This document shows, piece after piece, positions 40,565-48,450 of a DNA stretch of 64,000 nucleotides (the first letter of the stretch is position 1; every line of letters starts with the position of its first letter). This DNA is from Corynebacterium pseudogenitalium (GTDB lineage: Bacteria > Actinomycetota > Actinomycetes > Mycobacteriales > Mycobacteriaceae): assembly GCF_024453815.1 (NCBI RefSeq), contig NZ_CP072934.1:1054001-1118000 (forward strand), given 5' to 3'. The position numbers were made by a program, and so were the translations under genes. The notes under the pieces were generated by a model. The model saw nothing but the letters and a program-made list of their open reading frames with translations. It was not told where the DNA came from and made no database searches.

Positions 40565-41011
40565 TTACTGTTCCTTCTCCTGCTTGTACGGGTGCTTGTC
40601 TTTGAGATGCGCGAAGTTTTCGTCGAGCGCTTCCACCGCGTAGTGCATGATGGAGAAGTAAAACTGCAGCATTGACTGCAGCTGCTCGTCGCTGAAACCG
40701 TCGGAGGAGAAAAACGGTGCCTCAAATAGCGCAACCAGAGCACCGTCCTCGCGCTGAATCGGATGTGCACGAACGAGGGGCAGTGAGCGGTTCAACTCAT
40801 TGATGCTGAGACGAAGATTGCTCTTATCTGCATTCATCTTCGCGGTTCCAAGCCACTGGCTGGTGATCTTGAATCCGATGTCCTTGACTTCAAAGAAGCA
40901 CATGATCGACGGAAACGCGGTGCGGGTGAGGCCGTCCTCGGAACTGCGGAAATACTGCAATTCAAGCGCATCGAGTGCCGCTTCGATTCGTTCTTGGGTA
41001 ACTGGCTGCAA
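40565..41011 (-). CDS. YbjN-domain protein (first of a tandem pair)
   Basis: This 148-residue paralogue of the next gene has VTQERIEAALDALELQYFRS at the N-terminus and a helical C-terminal part (FSDEQLQSMLQFYFSIMHYAVEAL). Its TTG start at 41011 is supported by GAAAGGAC 7 bases upstream. The pair probably acts together, for instance as a heterodimer, but this is inference from coupling and similarity only. It lies 35 bases downstream of the Nudix gene and may share its transcript. Confidence 0.75.
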   Translation of the reverse strand: MQPVTQERIEAALDALELQYFRSSEDGLTRTAFPSIMCFFEVKDIGFKITSQWLGTAKMNADKSNLRLSINELNRSLPLVRAHPIQREDGALVALFEAPFFSSDGFSDEQLQSMLQFYFSIMHYAVEALDENFAHLKDKHPYKQEKEQ

Positions 41012-41046
41012 CTGGGCAGTCCTTTCTTTTTCTAGGCGAAGTGTCC

Positions 41047-42054
41047 TTAGAGCACCGGTAGTGGAGATGGCATGTAGTCGGCGCCGATGAGTTGCCCATC
41101 GTTAAAGGACAGTACCCATACCGACGCCTTCTTCGCCAGGATCGGCGAATCGATCGGCAGACGCCCGTCGGCCGAAAGCGCAGCAATCATCTCAGGGATG
41201 ACCCCGCCCTGCGAGCACACAACGTGTGTGCCACCGCGTTTGATGAGCGCGTCAAAATCTGCGCGGGCGGCTACCTGGTTCTCCTGCCACGCGATTTCAC
41301 CGAAGGTGGCGTCGATCGTGATGTCTTTACCGAGTGCCTTCGCAAGTGGGATCAGTGTCTGCTCGCAACGCAACGGCTCGGCAGAATAGAGAGACTCAGG
41401 AGCGAACGCCTGCAGCAGCGGCACAAGCGCCTTCGCCTGGCGCTTGCCCTTCTTATCGAGCGGCCGACGACTATCGTCGTGCTTCCAGGCCTCCTTGTAG
41501 TTCGCACGTGCGTGGCGCACGTACAGAATTCGGGTGTCAGCAGGGGTGGCGAAGCGCTTCGCAGCTTTTAGCAATACTTGCCTGTCGAGCTCGTAGCTCA
41601 TCACCTGCGTCGCATCGTCGATCTTGAGCCAGCGAATCTCGTCGACCTCATTGTTAGGGGTGAACTCGCCGCCGACTACCTTGCCGGTCCAGTAGTACAC
41701 AACCTTCGTCGTGTTCTTGACTGGATACACGGTTTTACCAATCAGCTTTCCCAGCCGGACTTCGTAGCCAGTTTCCTCCTGGATTTCGCGAACGGCGGTG
41801 GTAACGAGGAACTCGCCTGGATCCACCTTGCCTTTGGCGAGCGACCAGTCGTCGTAGTGTGGGCGGTGGATACAAGCGACTTCTATAGAATCCGGATGCT
41901 CCAGATCGCCACGCCACAGCACGGCACCCGCGGCGAGTGTTGTCTTCTTGAACTCTCGACGCGGATGGCGGGGGACTTCTTGGTGGCGTCCGGTAATGAA
42001 CATTTCTCCGAATTGGTCTTTGTGTTGTTCGTGGAGCTTCGTTGAACGTGACAT
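41047..42054 (-). CDS. Nudix hydrolase fused to a histidine phosphatase (MutT1-like)
   Basis: This 335-residue enzyme combines a Nudix domain and a phosphoglycerate-mutase-like phosphatase domain, as in mycobacterial MutT1. That enzyme clears 8-oxo-dGTP/GTP and diadenosine polyphosphates. The Nudix box is complete (GKVDPGEF followed by REIQEETGY, about residues 75-97). The phosphatase domain has the RHG-type motif as LYVRHARAN and a C-terminal His in CSQGGVI-type context (THVVCSQGG). AGAAAG stands close to the ATG. Confidence 0.9.
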   Translation of the reverse strand: MSRSTKLHEQHKDQFGEMFITGRHQEVPRHPRREFKKTTLAAGAVLWRGDLEHPDSIEVACIHRPHYDDWSLAKGKVDPGEFLVTTAVREIQEETGYEVRLGKLIGKTVYPVKNTTKVVYYWTGKVVGGEFTPNNEVDEIRWLKIDDATQVMSYELDRQVLLKAAKRFATPADTRILYVRHARANYKEAWKHDDSRRPLDKKGKRQAKALVPLLQAFAPESLYSAEPLRCEQTLIPLAKALGKDITIDATFGEIAWQENQVAARADFDALIKRGGTHVVCSQGGVIPEMIAALSADGRLPIDSPILAKKASVWVLSFNDGQLIGADYMPSPLPVL

Positions 42055-42155
42055 ACTTTCTATCTTTACGCACTTTGCAGGTTTTCGCTGCAGCGACAGG
42101 TCAGCGGGCTGATTGTGGATATTGGCGGTAGAAAAGTGCTAGCGTGAAACGGTTC

Positions 42156-43181
42156 ATGCAGACAGGAATGGCGGTGGCACAAGTGGTAAACGTAGCGGTA
42201 ATGGGTGCAGGTTCCTGGGGGACAACCTTGGCCAAAGTGTTTGCCGATGCCGGCAACATGGTGCAGCTGTGGGCACGCCGGGACGAGCTGGCGAAGACCA
42301 TGCAGGAGACTCGGGAGAACCCCGATTACCTGCCGGGGATTGCGCTGCCGGACGGGGTCTTCGCAACGTCTGACGCGGAAGCGGCACTGCAGGCTGCCGA
42401 TATCGCTATTTTTGCTGTGCCGAGCCAAACCATGCGCCAGAACCTGGAAGTGTGGGCCCCGCTGCTGCGTACTGACACCACGCTGTTGTCCATTTCGAAA
42501 GGTATTGAGACCGGCACATACATGCGAATGTCGGAGATCATCGCTGAGGTTACCGGCGCAGAGGAGAACCGAATCGCGGTACTCAGCGGGCCAAACCTTT
42601 CCCGCGAGATTGCTGAGGAACAGCCGGCGGCCACCGTCATCGCCTGCAGTGACATCAACCGTGCGAAGCTCGTGCAGGCTGCGTGTGCGACGTCGTACCT
42701 GCGCCCGTATACGAACACTGATGTTGTCGGCTGTGAGATCGGAGGTGCGACGAAGAACGTCATCGCGCTCGCCTGTGGCATGGCTTCTGGCCAGGGGCTA
42801 GGGGAGAACACGCTGGCAACGCTTATTACCCGTGGCTTGGCTGAAAGTACGCGTCTAGGCCAGGAGTTGGGTGCTGACGCCCGGACGTTCGCAGGCCTGG
42901 CGGGCATGGGGGACTTGGTTGCCACGTGCTCTTCGCCGCTGTCTCGTAACCGAACTTTCGGTTCTGCGCTGGGGAAGGGTGCCACGATTGAAGAAGCGAA
43001 GGCTGCGACGAAGGGCCAGGTTGCCGAGGGGGTTATTTCCTCACGCAGCATTTATCAGCTCGCCGAGCGCCACGGCGTGGACATGCCGCTGACACAAGCC
43101 GTTTTCGCCGTGTGTCACCAGGGTGTGACGGTGGAAGAAACGATTGCTGCGTTGATGGGTCGGTCGAAAAAGTCGGAGTAG
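42156..43181 (+). CDS. gpsA: glycerol-3-phosphate dehydrogenase [NAD(P)+]
   Basis: GpsA (341 residues from this start) makes sn-glycerol-3-phosphate for phospholipids. It has the Rossmann motif [19 protein letters not shown], the catalytic Lys region [17 protein letters not shown] and [13 protein letters not shown]. The start is uncertain: GTG at 42144, ATG at 42156 or ATG at 42168 (preceded by ACAGGA). A TAGCGT hexamer at 42140-42145 excludes the GTG if the message is leaderless. The homologous part begins only at [10 protein letters not shown]. ddl follows after 21 bases. Confidence 0.94.
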   Translation: MQTGMAVAQVVNVAVMGAGSWGTTLAKVFADAGNMVQLWARRDELAKTMQETRENPDYLPGIALPDGVFATSDAEAALQAADIAIFAVPSQTMRQNLEVWAPLLRTDTTLLSISKGIETGTYMRMSEIIAEVTGAEENRIAVLSGPNLSREIAEEQPAATVIACSDINRAKLVQAACATSYLRPYTNTDVVGCEIGGATKNVIALACGMASGQGLGENTLATLITRGLAESTRLGQELGADARTFAGLAGMGDLVATCSSPLSRNRTFGSALGKGATIEEAKAATKGQVAEGVISSRSIYQLAERHGVDMPLTQAVFAVCHQGVTVEETIAALMGRSKKSE

Positions 43182-43189
43182 ACACCAGG

Positions 43190-43195
43190 TAATGT
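43190..43195 (+). promoter_or_regulatory. -10 hexamer of ddl (leaderless)
   Basis: TAATGT ends 7 bases before the GTG at 43203 and overlaps the GTG at 43194, so the downstream GTG is the better start. Confidence 0.45.
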
Positions 43196-43202
43196 GTCAG
43201 CT

Positions 43203-44267
43203 GTGATTCGTATTGCAGTAGTCTACGGTGGTCGTTCCACCGAGCATTCAATTTCTTGTATTTCTGCCGGCTCCATCATGGCCCACCTCGACCCCGAGGT
43301 GTACGAGGTGTTTCCGGTAGGTATTCGCCGGGATGGTACGTGGGTGCGCGGGGAAATCGACCCCGTTGGCGGAGAGGCGCTTCCCGAAGTTCGTGGTGGG
43401 GCAGAGATCGCGTTGAGCATCAACCCTTCGCGCCGCGGTGAGTTTACTGATGTCGCCACCGGCGAGACCGTCGCGCAGGTCGACGTTGTTTTCCCGGTCC
43501 TGCACGGGCAGTTTGGTGAAGACGGCACAATCCAAGGCATGTTCGAGCTTTCGGGAATCCCGTACGTGGGGCCAGGCGTCTTGGCGTCCGCGAGTGGCAT
43601 GGACAAGGAGTACACGAAGAAGCTCGTGGCACTTGCCGGAATTACAGTGACTCCGGAAGTGATTCTCCGCGGAGGTGAACTGCTGCTCGATGAGGATAAG
43701 CAGCGCCTAGGCCTTCCAGTGTTCGTCAAGCCCGCCAACGGTGGATCGTCGATTGGTGTGTCCAAGGTAACCACGTGGGAAGACTTCGATGCCGCACTGC
43801 ATCAAGCGTACGAGTGTGATTCGAAAGTGATCGTCGAATCGGAGCAGGTCGGCGACGAAGTCGAGGTTGGAGTTCTGGAGTTTCCCGATGGCCGCATCGA
43901 GGCTTCCGTGCCGGCCAAACTCAATGGAACTGATGCCTCCGCAGAAGGCTTCTATGGCTTCGAAACGAAGTACATGGAAGAGGGAGTTACAGCAACAATC
44001 CCCGCGCCTTACGACGCCTCTTTGATAGCTACCCTGCAGGACCAAGCAGTCCGTGCATTCAATGCACTGAACTGTAAGGGATTGGCACGCGTGGACTTCT
44101 TCGTCACCGACAAGGGTCCTGTGCTCAACGAGATCAACACCATGCCGGGGTTCACCGCAATTTCGATGTACCCACAGGTGTGGAACGCAAGCGGCATCGA
44201 CTACCCGAAACTGCTCGACACTCTGGTCCGCACTGCGCTGCGGGCAGCCGACGGCGCAACGGACTAA
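43203..44267 (+). CDS. ddl: D-alanine--D-alanine ligase
   Basis: Ddl (354 residues) is an ATP-grasp enzyme that makes the D-Ala-D-Ala dipeptide of peptidoglycan. IRIAVVYGGRSTEHSISC is the start, GSSIGVSKV the phosphate-binding loop, and ARVDFFVTDKGPVLNEINTMPGFTAISMYPQ the metal-binding end. The GTG at 43203 gives the canonical N-terminus. The stop codon overlaps that of the convergent DUF3515 gene by 4 bases (CTAA). Confidence 0.96.
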   Translation: MIRIAVVYGGRSTEHSISCISAGSIMAHLDPEVYEVFPVGIRRDGTWVRGEIDPVGGEALPEVRGGAEIALSINPSRRGEFTDVATGETVAQVDVVFPVLHGQFGEDGTIQGMFELSGIPYVGPGVLASASGMDKEYTKKLVALAGITVTPEVILRGGELLLDEDKQRLGLPVFVKPANGGSSIGVSKVTTWEDFDAALHQAYECDSKVIVESEQVGDEVEVGVLEFPDGRIEASVPAKLNGTDASAEGFYGFETKYMEEGVTATIPAPYDASLIATLQDQAVRAFNALNCKGLARVDFFVTDKGPVLNEINTMPGFTAISMYPQVWNASGIDYPKLLDTLVRTALRAADGATD

Positions 44268-45235
44268 GACTTGCGTTCGGGGACGTGCTTCTCGACGAGC
44301 TCGGTCAGCGTGGTGATGACCTCATTGCCCTCACCTGAGGGCACAAAGGCCGCAACGTTGACCTCTCGCCCGAGCGCGTACCACGTCGACGAGGTGGTAC
44401 CAGTTGCAGTGATGGTGTCCTCAAACCAAGGAATCCCGTTGATCTGTTGCAAGGTCGCTCCGGCCTCGTAGTGCTCCGGGTCGTTCACACCACAACGCAG
44501 CACAATCGGTTCGTGGCCAAGCTGCGTCCAGACTGCAGTTTGCGGCGAAGCCACTTTGTTCTCAGGAAGCCGTTTATAGCCTTCGACGAGCGATTCAGGA
44601 AGCGCAGCAAGCAATCCGCCGCATGCGTTTGCTCCACTCCCGTCCGTTGAATGCGTCGCTGGCTGCAGCTCAGAGAGCGGCGCCGGGTTGCGGGGAAGAT
44701 CGCGCTGCGGCAGCGCACTCACGTTAATCTCGTCCACTGGCGTATCTGCCCTGCCGAGTCCCTCCGCGTCGGTAGTCACGGCGACTACCGGCCAACGGTC
44801 CGCGCTAAACCACGTGACCATGCTTGAGCCTGGGGTGGCGTCGTCAATTCTGATCCACTCTGCACCATTGTGGGAGGACACCGGGGTGTACTCGGTGTAC
44901 TGCAGGGGCATTTCCACGCCGCAGCGCAGCGTGACGCGTCGAGATGAAGACGACTGCCACGCGGCAGCACCTGCCGGAGCCGGGGCGGCGAGCTCCGCAC
45001 GCTTGTGCCCAAGCACCTTTTCAGGAAGGCTGTCCACGAGCGCAGCGCACTCGGGTGAATCAGCCTCGGGGGAAGGCAGCTCAGTCATCGCCACAGGCTG
45101 CAGTGCCACCTGCTGGAAAAAATACCGAGCACCCACAATGACGCCCAGAACAAGCGCCACTGCGAGGCCCAAACTGATGTAGACCGCTGTACGGTTAATC
45201 TGTGAATCATGCAACGCGCCAGTGGAATCATTCAT
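44264..45235 (-). CDS. membrane-anchored protein with two tandem DUF3515 domains
   Basis: This 323-residue protein has one N-terminal transmembrane helix (TAVYISLGLAVALVLGVIVGARYF, about 16-39) and two copies of a DUF3515-like module outside the membrane. Copy 1 covers about residues 63-172 with Cys63, Cys105 (LRCGV) and HNGAEW. Copy 2 covers about residues 204-310 with Cys205, Cys248 (LRCGV) and INGIPW. The two Cys pairs are 42 and 43 residues apart and probably form one disulfide per module. DUF3515 genes commonly lie beside ddl and thiL in actinobacteria; the function is unknown. The start follows TAGACT by 8 bases. Confidence 0.82.
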   Translation of the reverse strand: MNDSTGALHDSQINRTAVYISLGLAVALVLGVIVGARYFFQQVALQPVAMTELPSPEADSPECAALVDSLPEKVLGHKRAELAAPAPAGAAAWQSSSSRRVTLRCGVEMPLQYTEYTPVSSHNGAEWIRIDDATPGSSMVTWFSADRWPVVAVTTDAEGLGRADTPVDEINVSALPQRDLPRNPAPLSELQPATHSTDGSGANACGGLLAALPESLVEGYKRLPENKVASPQTAVWTQLGHEPIVLRCGVNDPEHYEAGATLQQINGIPWFEDTITATGTTSSTWYALGREVNVAAFVPSGEGNEVITTLTELVEKHVPERKS

Positions 45236-45243
45236 GGCGTACA

Positions 45244-45249
45244 AGTCTA
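45244..45249 (-). promoter_or_regulatory. -10 hexamer of the tandem DUF3515 gene (leaderless)
   Basis: TAGACT on the minus strand ends 8 bases before the ATG at 45235, 17 bases from the divergent thiL start. Confidence 0.5.
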
Positions 45250-45266
45250 CTGAAAGGCGCACTTTG

Positions 45267-46232
45267 GTGAGTAACGTCGGCTTTCCCACGCACGGCCCGA
45301 CGCTCCGGGAGGTGGGAGAACAAGCAACGATTGACGCCATCGTTGGTGCATCGCCATCGCCGCTCAATGGTGATGACGCAGCAGTGCTCGAATCGCACAC
45401 GCCGAATAGCCGCGCAGTCGTAACAACGGACATGCTTGTGGAGGGACAGCACTTTCGCTTTTCGACGACCACCCCTGCTTTGTTGGGGCGCAAAGCCATC
45501 GTGCAAAACTTCGCCGACATCGAGGCGATGGGTGCTCGCCCCGTTGCCGCGCTACTCGCGCTCTCGGCGCCTCCGGACACCCCGCTCGCCGTCGTGAGTG
45601 AGCTTGCACGAGGGATCCATCTCGAATTGGAGCGATACTCGAGCGAACTCGTCGGCGGGGACATCACGAGTGGGAACCAACTGACGATCGCGATTACCGC
45701 GATTGGTTCGTTAGGAGGCAGTTTGCCGCCACTGCGCTTGAGCCAAGCGCGTCCGGGGCAGCGAGTGATAGCGCACGGGAAAATCGGCTATTCTGCTGCA
45801 GGCTTTGCACTACTGGAGTCCGGACGGGAAATCCCGGAACGGCTTGCGGATATCGTACATGCGCACCGTTGCCCGCAACTGACTCCTGGGCGCGGGGTTG
45901 TTGCACGAGCAGCAGGGGCTACAGCCATGACAGACAACTCCGACGGGCTACTGCACGATCTGGGCGTGATAGCCCGGGCCTCGAACGTGGGGATTAACAT
46001 CTCGCGCGCCGCTGTAGCCCCAAGTGATCAGCTGCGAGAAGCCGGTGAGTTCCTAGGCGTCGACCCATGGGACTGGGTACTCAACGGGGGAGAAGACCAC
46101 ACATTGCTGGGCACGATCGATGGGGACGCACCCGTGGGGTATCGTTCGATCGGTACGGTCACACGCAAAGTCGGCGTGGAAATCGACGGCGTCGCACACA
46201 CCGCGCGCCATGAATGGGAGCCTTTTTCATGA
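45267..46232 (+). CDS. thiL: thiamine-monophosphate kinase
   Basis: ThiL (321 residues) phosphorylates thiamine monophosphate to the active cofactor that IlvB and other enzymes need. It has [52 protein letters not shown] and [12 protein letters not shown]. The GTG at 45267 has AAAGG about 10 bases upstream; TTG at 45264 is an alternative, and the extension to 45222 would overlap the divergent promoter. The stop overlaps the ung start as ATGA. Confidence 0.94.
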   Translation: MSNVGFPTHGPTLREVGEQATIDAIVGASPSPLNGDDAAVLESHTPNSRAVVTTDMLVEGQHFRFSTTTPALLGRKAIVQNFADIEAMGARPVAALLALSAPPDTPLAVVSELARGIHLELERYSSELVGGDITSGNQLTIAITAIGSLGGSLPPLRLSQARPGQRVIAHGKIGYSAAGFALLESGREIPERLADIVHAHRCPQLTPGRGVVARAAGATAMTDNSDGLLHDLGVIARASNVGINISRAAVAPSDQLREAGEFLGVDPWDWVLNGGEDHTLLGTIDGDAPVGYRSIGTVTRKVGVEIDGVAHTARHEWEPFS

Positions 46233-46873
46233 ACTTACCCGTCCACCCTTCCTGGCAGGAACCGCTGGCGGAAGTAGAACCTGCCATCCACGCGATGGGA
46301 GACTTTCTCCGCGGTGAACCCGCGTACCTGCCTGCCGGAAAAGACATTCTCCGTGCGTTTTCGACCCCATTTGAAGATGTCCGTGTGCTCATCTTGGGCC
46401 AAGATCCGTACCCGACGCCCGGCCACCCCATGGGTCTCTCATTCTCGACGCAGCCAGGCGTGAAACCGCCCCGATCGTTGGTAAACATCTACCAGGAGCT
46501 CAACGATGACCTCGGTATCCCCCCACGAGCCGACGGGGACTTGACCTCCTGGCAGCGAAACGGAGTCATGCTGCTCAACAGAGTACTCACAGTCCGGCCC
46601 GGCGCGCCGGCGTCACACCGCGGGAAGGGCTGGGAAGCAGTGACCGCACACGCAATCGCAAAGCTCGCTCAGCGTAATACTCCGTTGGTTGCGATCCTGT
46701 GGGGCAGAGACGCACAAACGGCGAAACAGTTCCTCGGGAGTACGCCAACGATTGAGTCCCCACATCCGTCGCCGCTGTCGGCGCGCCGGGGATTTTTCGG
46801 GTCGCGGCCATTCAGTCGGGCAAATCAGGCGCTCATTGCACAGGGTGCCTCACCTGTCGACTGGGCACTGTAG
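46229..46873 (+). CDS. ung: uracil-DNA glycosylase, family 1
   Basis: Ung (214 residues) removes uracil from DNA. It has the water-activating motif [17 protein letters not shown] and the DNA-intercalation motif [21 protein letters not shown]. The ATG at 46229 has GGGAG 7 bases upstream and overlaps the thiL stop (ATGA), so it is translationally coupled; the in-frame ATG at 46214 is less likely. Its own TAG stop is also the first three bases of the -10 hexamer of the next gene. Confidence 0.96.
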   Translation: MNLPVHPSWQEPLAEVEPAIHAMGDFLRGEPAYLPAGKDILRAFSTPFEDVRVLILGQDPYPTPGHPMGLSFSTQPGVKPPRSLVNIYQELNDDLGIPPRADGDLTSWQRNGVMLLNRVLTVRPGAPASHRGKGWEAVTAHAIAKLAQRNTPLVAILWGRDAQTAKQFLGSTPTIESPHPSPLSARRGFFGSRPFSRANQALIAQGASPVDWAL

Positions 46874-46876
46874 ACT
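46871..46876 (+). promoter_or_regulatory. -10 hexamer of the DAK2 gene, sharing bases with the ung stop codon
   Basis: TAGACT begins with the TAG stop of ung and ends 8 bases before the ATG at 46885. It fits the leaderless pattern. Confidence 0.5.
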
Positions 46877-46884
46877 GTCTGACC

Positions 46885-48447
46885 ATGGAAACAGCAACTG
46901 CACTCGATGGACCACGGCTCCTGTCCTGGGCTCGTCGGGCAGCGGCAGAACTCGAACGTCGCCGACACGAGATCAACCAGCTCAATGTGTTTCCCGTCCC
47001 GGACGCGGACACTGGTTCCAACATGGCGCAGACGATGGCGGCGGCTGTCGAAGAGGCGTCGAAAAGATCTGATGCTCAGTCGATGCAGGAAGTAGCCGAA
47101 GCGCTTGCCGTTGGCGCCATTCGCGGCGCGCGTGGCAACTCGGGTGTTGTGCTGTCCCAGGTCATCCGAGGCGTCGCGCAAACCGCCGATGAAGATACTC
47201 GAAGCGGGCAGTTCATCGCGAACGCGCTTGCCCAAGCAGTGCAGTTTGTTGACCGCGCAATTGCCGAGCCGGTAGAGGGCACCGTGATCACGGTGCTGCG
47301 GGCAGCGTCGACTGCGGCATCGCAAGCGCTGCAGGAAACAGGGGGAGAAGCACCCGCGTTGAGCATCGCACAGGCTGCCGCCGACGCTGCGCAAACTGCA
47401 CTCGCACGTACCCCGTCACAGCTGGAAGCGTTACGGGAAGCGGGCGTCGTCGACGCAGGAGGCACCGGCCTCGTTATCCTCCTGGAATCACTTGTATACG
47501 AACTCGACGGCCAACCCTACGAGGTAGCGCAGCCTGCCACACACGGAACCTCTCACGTGATCTCACACGCAAGTGGCAAGGCAAACCTGGAAGTCATGTT
47601 CTTCTTCGAAGGCGACATGGATGTCCTTGAGGGCGAACTGAGCACCATGGGCGACTGTCTTGTGATCGCTCGCAATAACGAGCACAGCGGCAAAGTCCAC
47701 ATTCACTCCACCGAGGCCGGCGCAGTGATTGAGCGCGCGTTCGCCCGCGGTACCGTGACACAACTGCATCTCGAAGTGCTCCCGGACGAACCTGTCACGC
47801 AAACTCCCACAAGACTGGTTGTCGCAGTGACGCCTCCCGGATCACTTACTGATCTCTACGCGCAGGCAGGTGCGGTAACAGTCGCGCCGGGCGAGAATAT
47901 TGTCGCGGACATCCTCGCCGCCGTCCACAAAACCGAAGCTCGCGAAGTTATTTTGCTGCCGAACGGACTGCTTGATCAGCGAAGCCTCGCCGCAGTGGAG
48001 AAAGCAACCCACGCCTTCGAACAAAGCATCACCCTGCTTCCTACCGTGCGGCTTGTTTCCGGTATCGCGGCGCTCGCCGTTCATGACCCAGCCCAACCAC
48101 TCGCGACGGCAGCTTTCACCATGTCGGAGGCCGCCGGAGAAATGCGAACCGCTGTCCTCCAGCGCGCCCCTAAAGCCGGGCTCGTGCAAGGAGGGGCAGT
48201 CTCGAAGGGCGACATCATCGCCATGGCACACGGCGAAACACTCCTGATCGCTGACGACGCGATAGCCGCCGTCGAAAAGACCTGCAAGCGCCTCCTCGAG
48301 CCCGGTGGGGAACAAGTCACCGTACTCTTCGATACCGCATCACTGCGCGCCGAAGACCTCGCGGCACTCGACGACAAACTCGACGTCGACGTCATCGTTT
48401 TCCCCGCAGACGGGCTCGGTGCCGTCGCCGAGATCGGAGTCGAATAG
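46885..48447 (+). CDS. DAK2-domain protein, FakA/YloV-like kinase component
   Basis: This 520-residue protein has an N-terminal DhaL/DAK2 domain (INQLNVFPVPDADTGSNMAQTM with metal-binding Asp residues, then RGARGNSGVVLSQVIRG). A central DegV-like/FakA region (VMFFFEGDMDVLEGELSTMGDCLVI) and a C-terminal domain follow. In Firmicutes FakA phosphorylates fatty acids bound to FakB; in actinobacteria the gene usually precedes recG, as here, and its role is not settled. recG starts three bases after its stop. Confidence 0.88.
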   Translation: METATALDGPRLLSWARRAAAELERRRHEINQLNVFPVPDADTGSNMAQTMAAAVEEASKRSDAQSMQEVAEALAVGAIRGARGNSGVVLSQVIRGVAQTADEDTRSGQFIANALAQAVQFVDRAIAEPVEGTVITVLRAASTAASQALQETGGEAPALSIAQAAADAAQTALARTPSQLEALREAGVVDAGGTGLVILLESLVYELDGQPYEVAQPATHGTSHVISHASGKANLEVMFFFEGDMDVLEGELSTMGDCLVIARNNEHSGKVHIHSTEAGAVIERAFARGTVTQLHLEVLPDEPVTQTPTRLVVAVTPPGSLTDLYAQAGAVTVAPGENIVADILAAVHKTEAREVILLPNGLLDQRSLAAVEKATHAFEQSITLLPTVRLVSGIAALAVHDPAQPLATAAFTMSEAAGEMRTAVLQRAPKAGLVQGGAVSKGDIIAMAHGETLLIADDAIAAVEKTCKRLLEPGGEQVTVLFDTASLRAEDLAALDDKLDVDVIVFPADGLGAVAEIGVE

Positions 48448-48450
48448 GAA

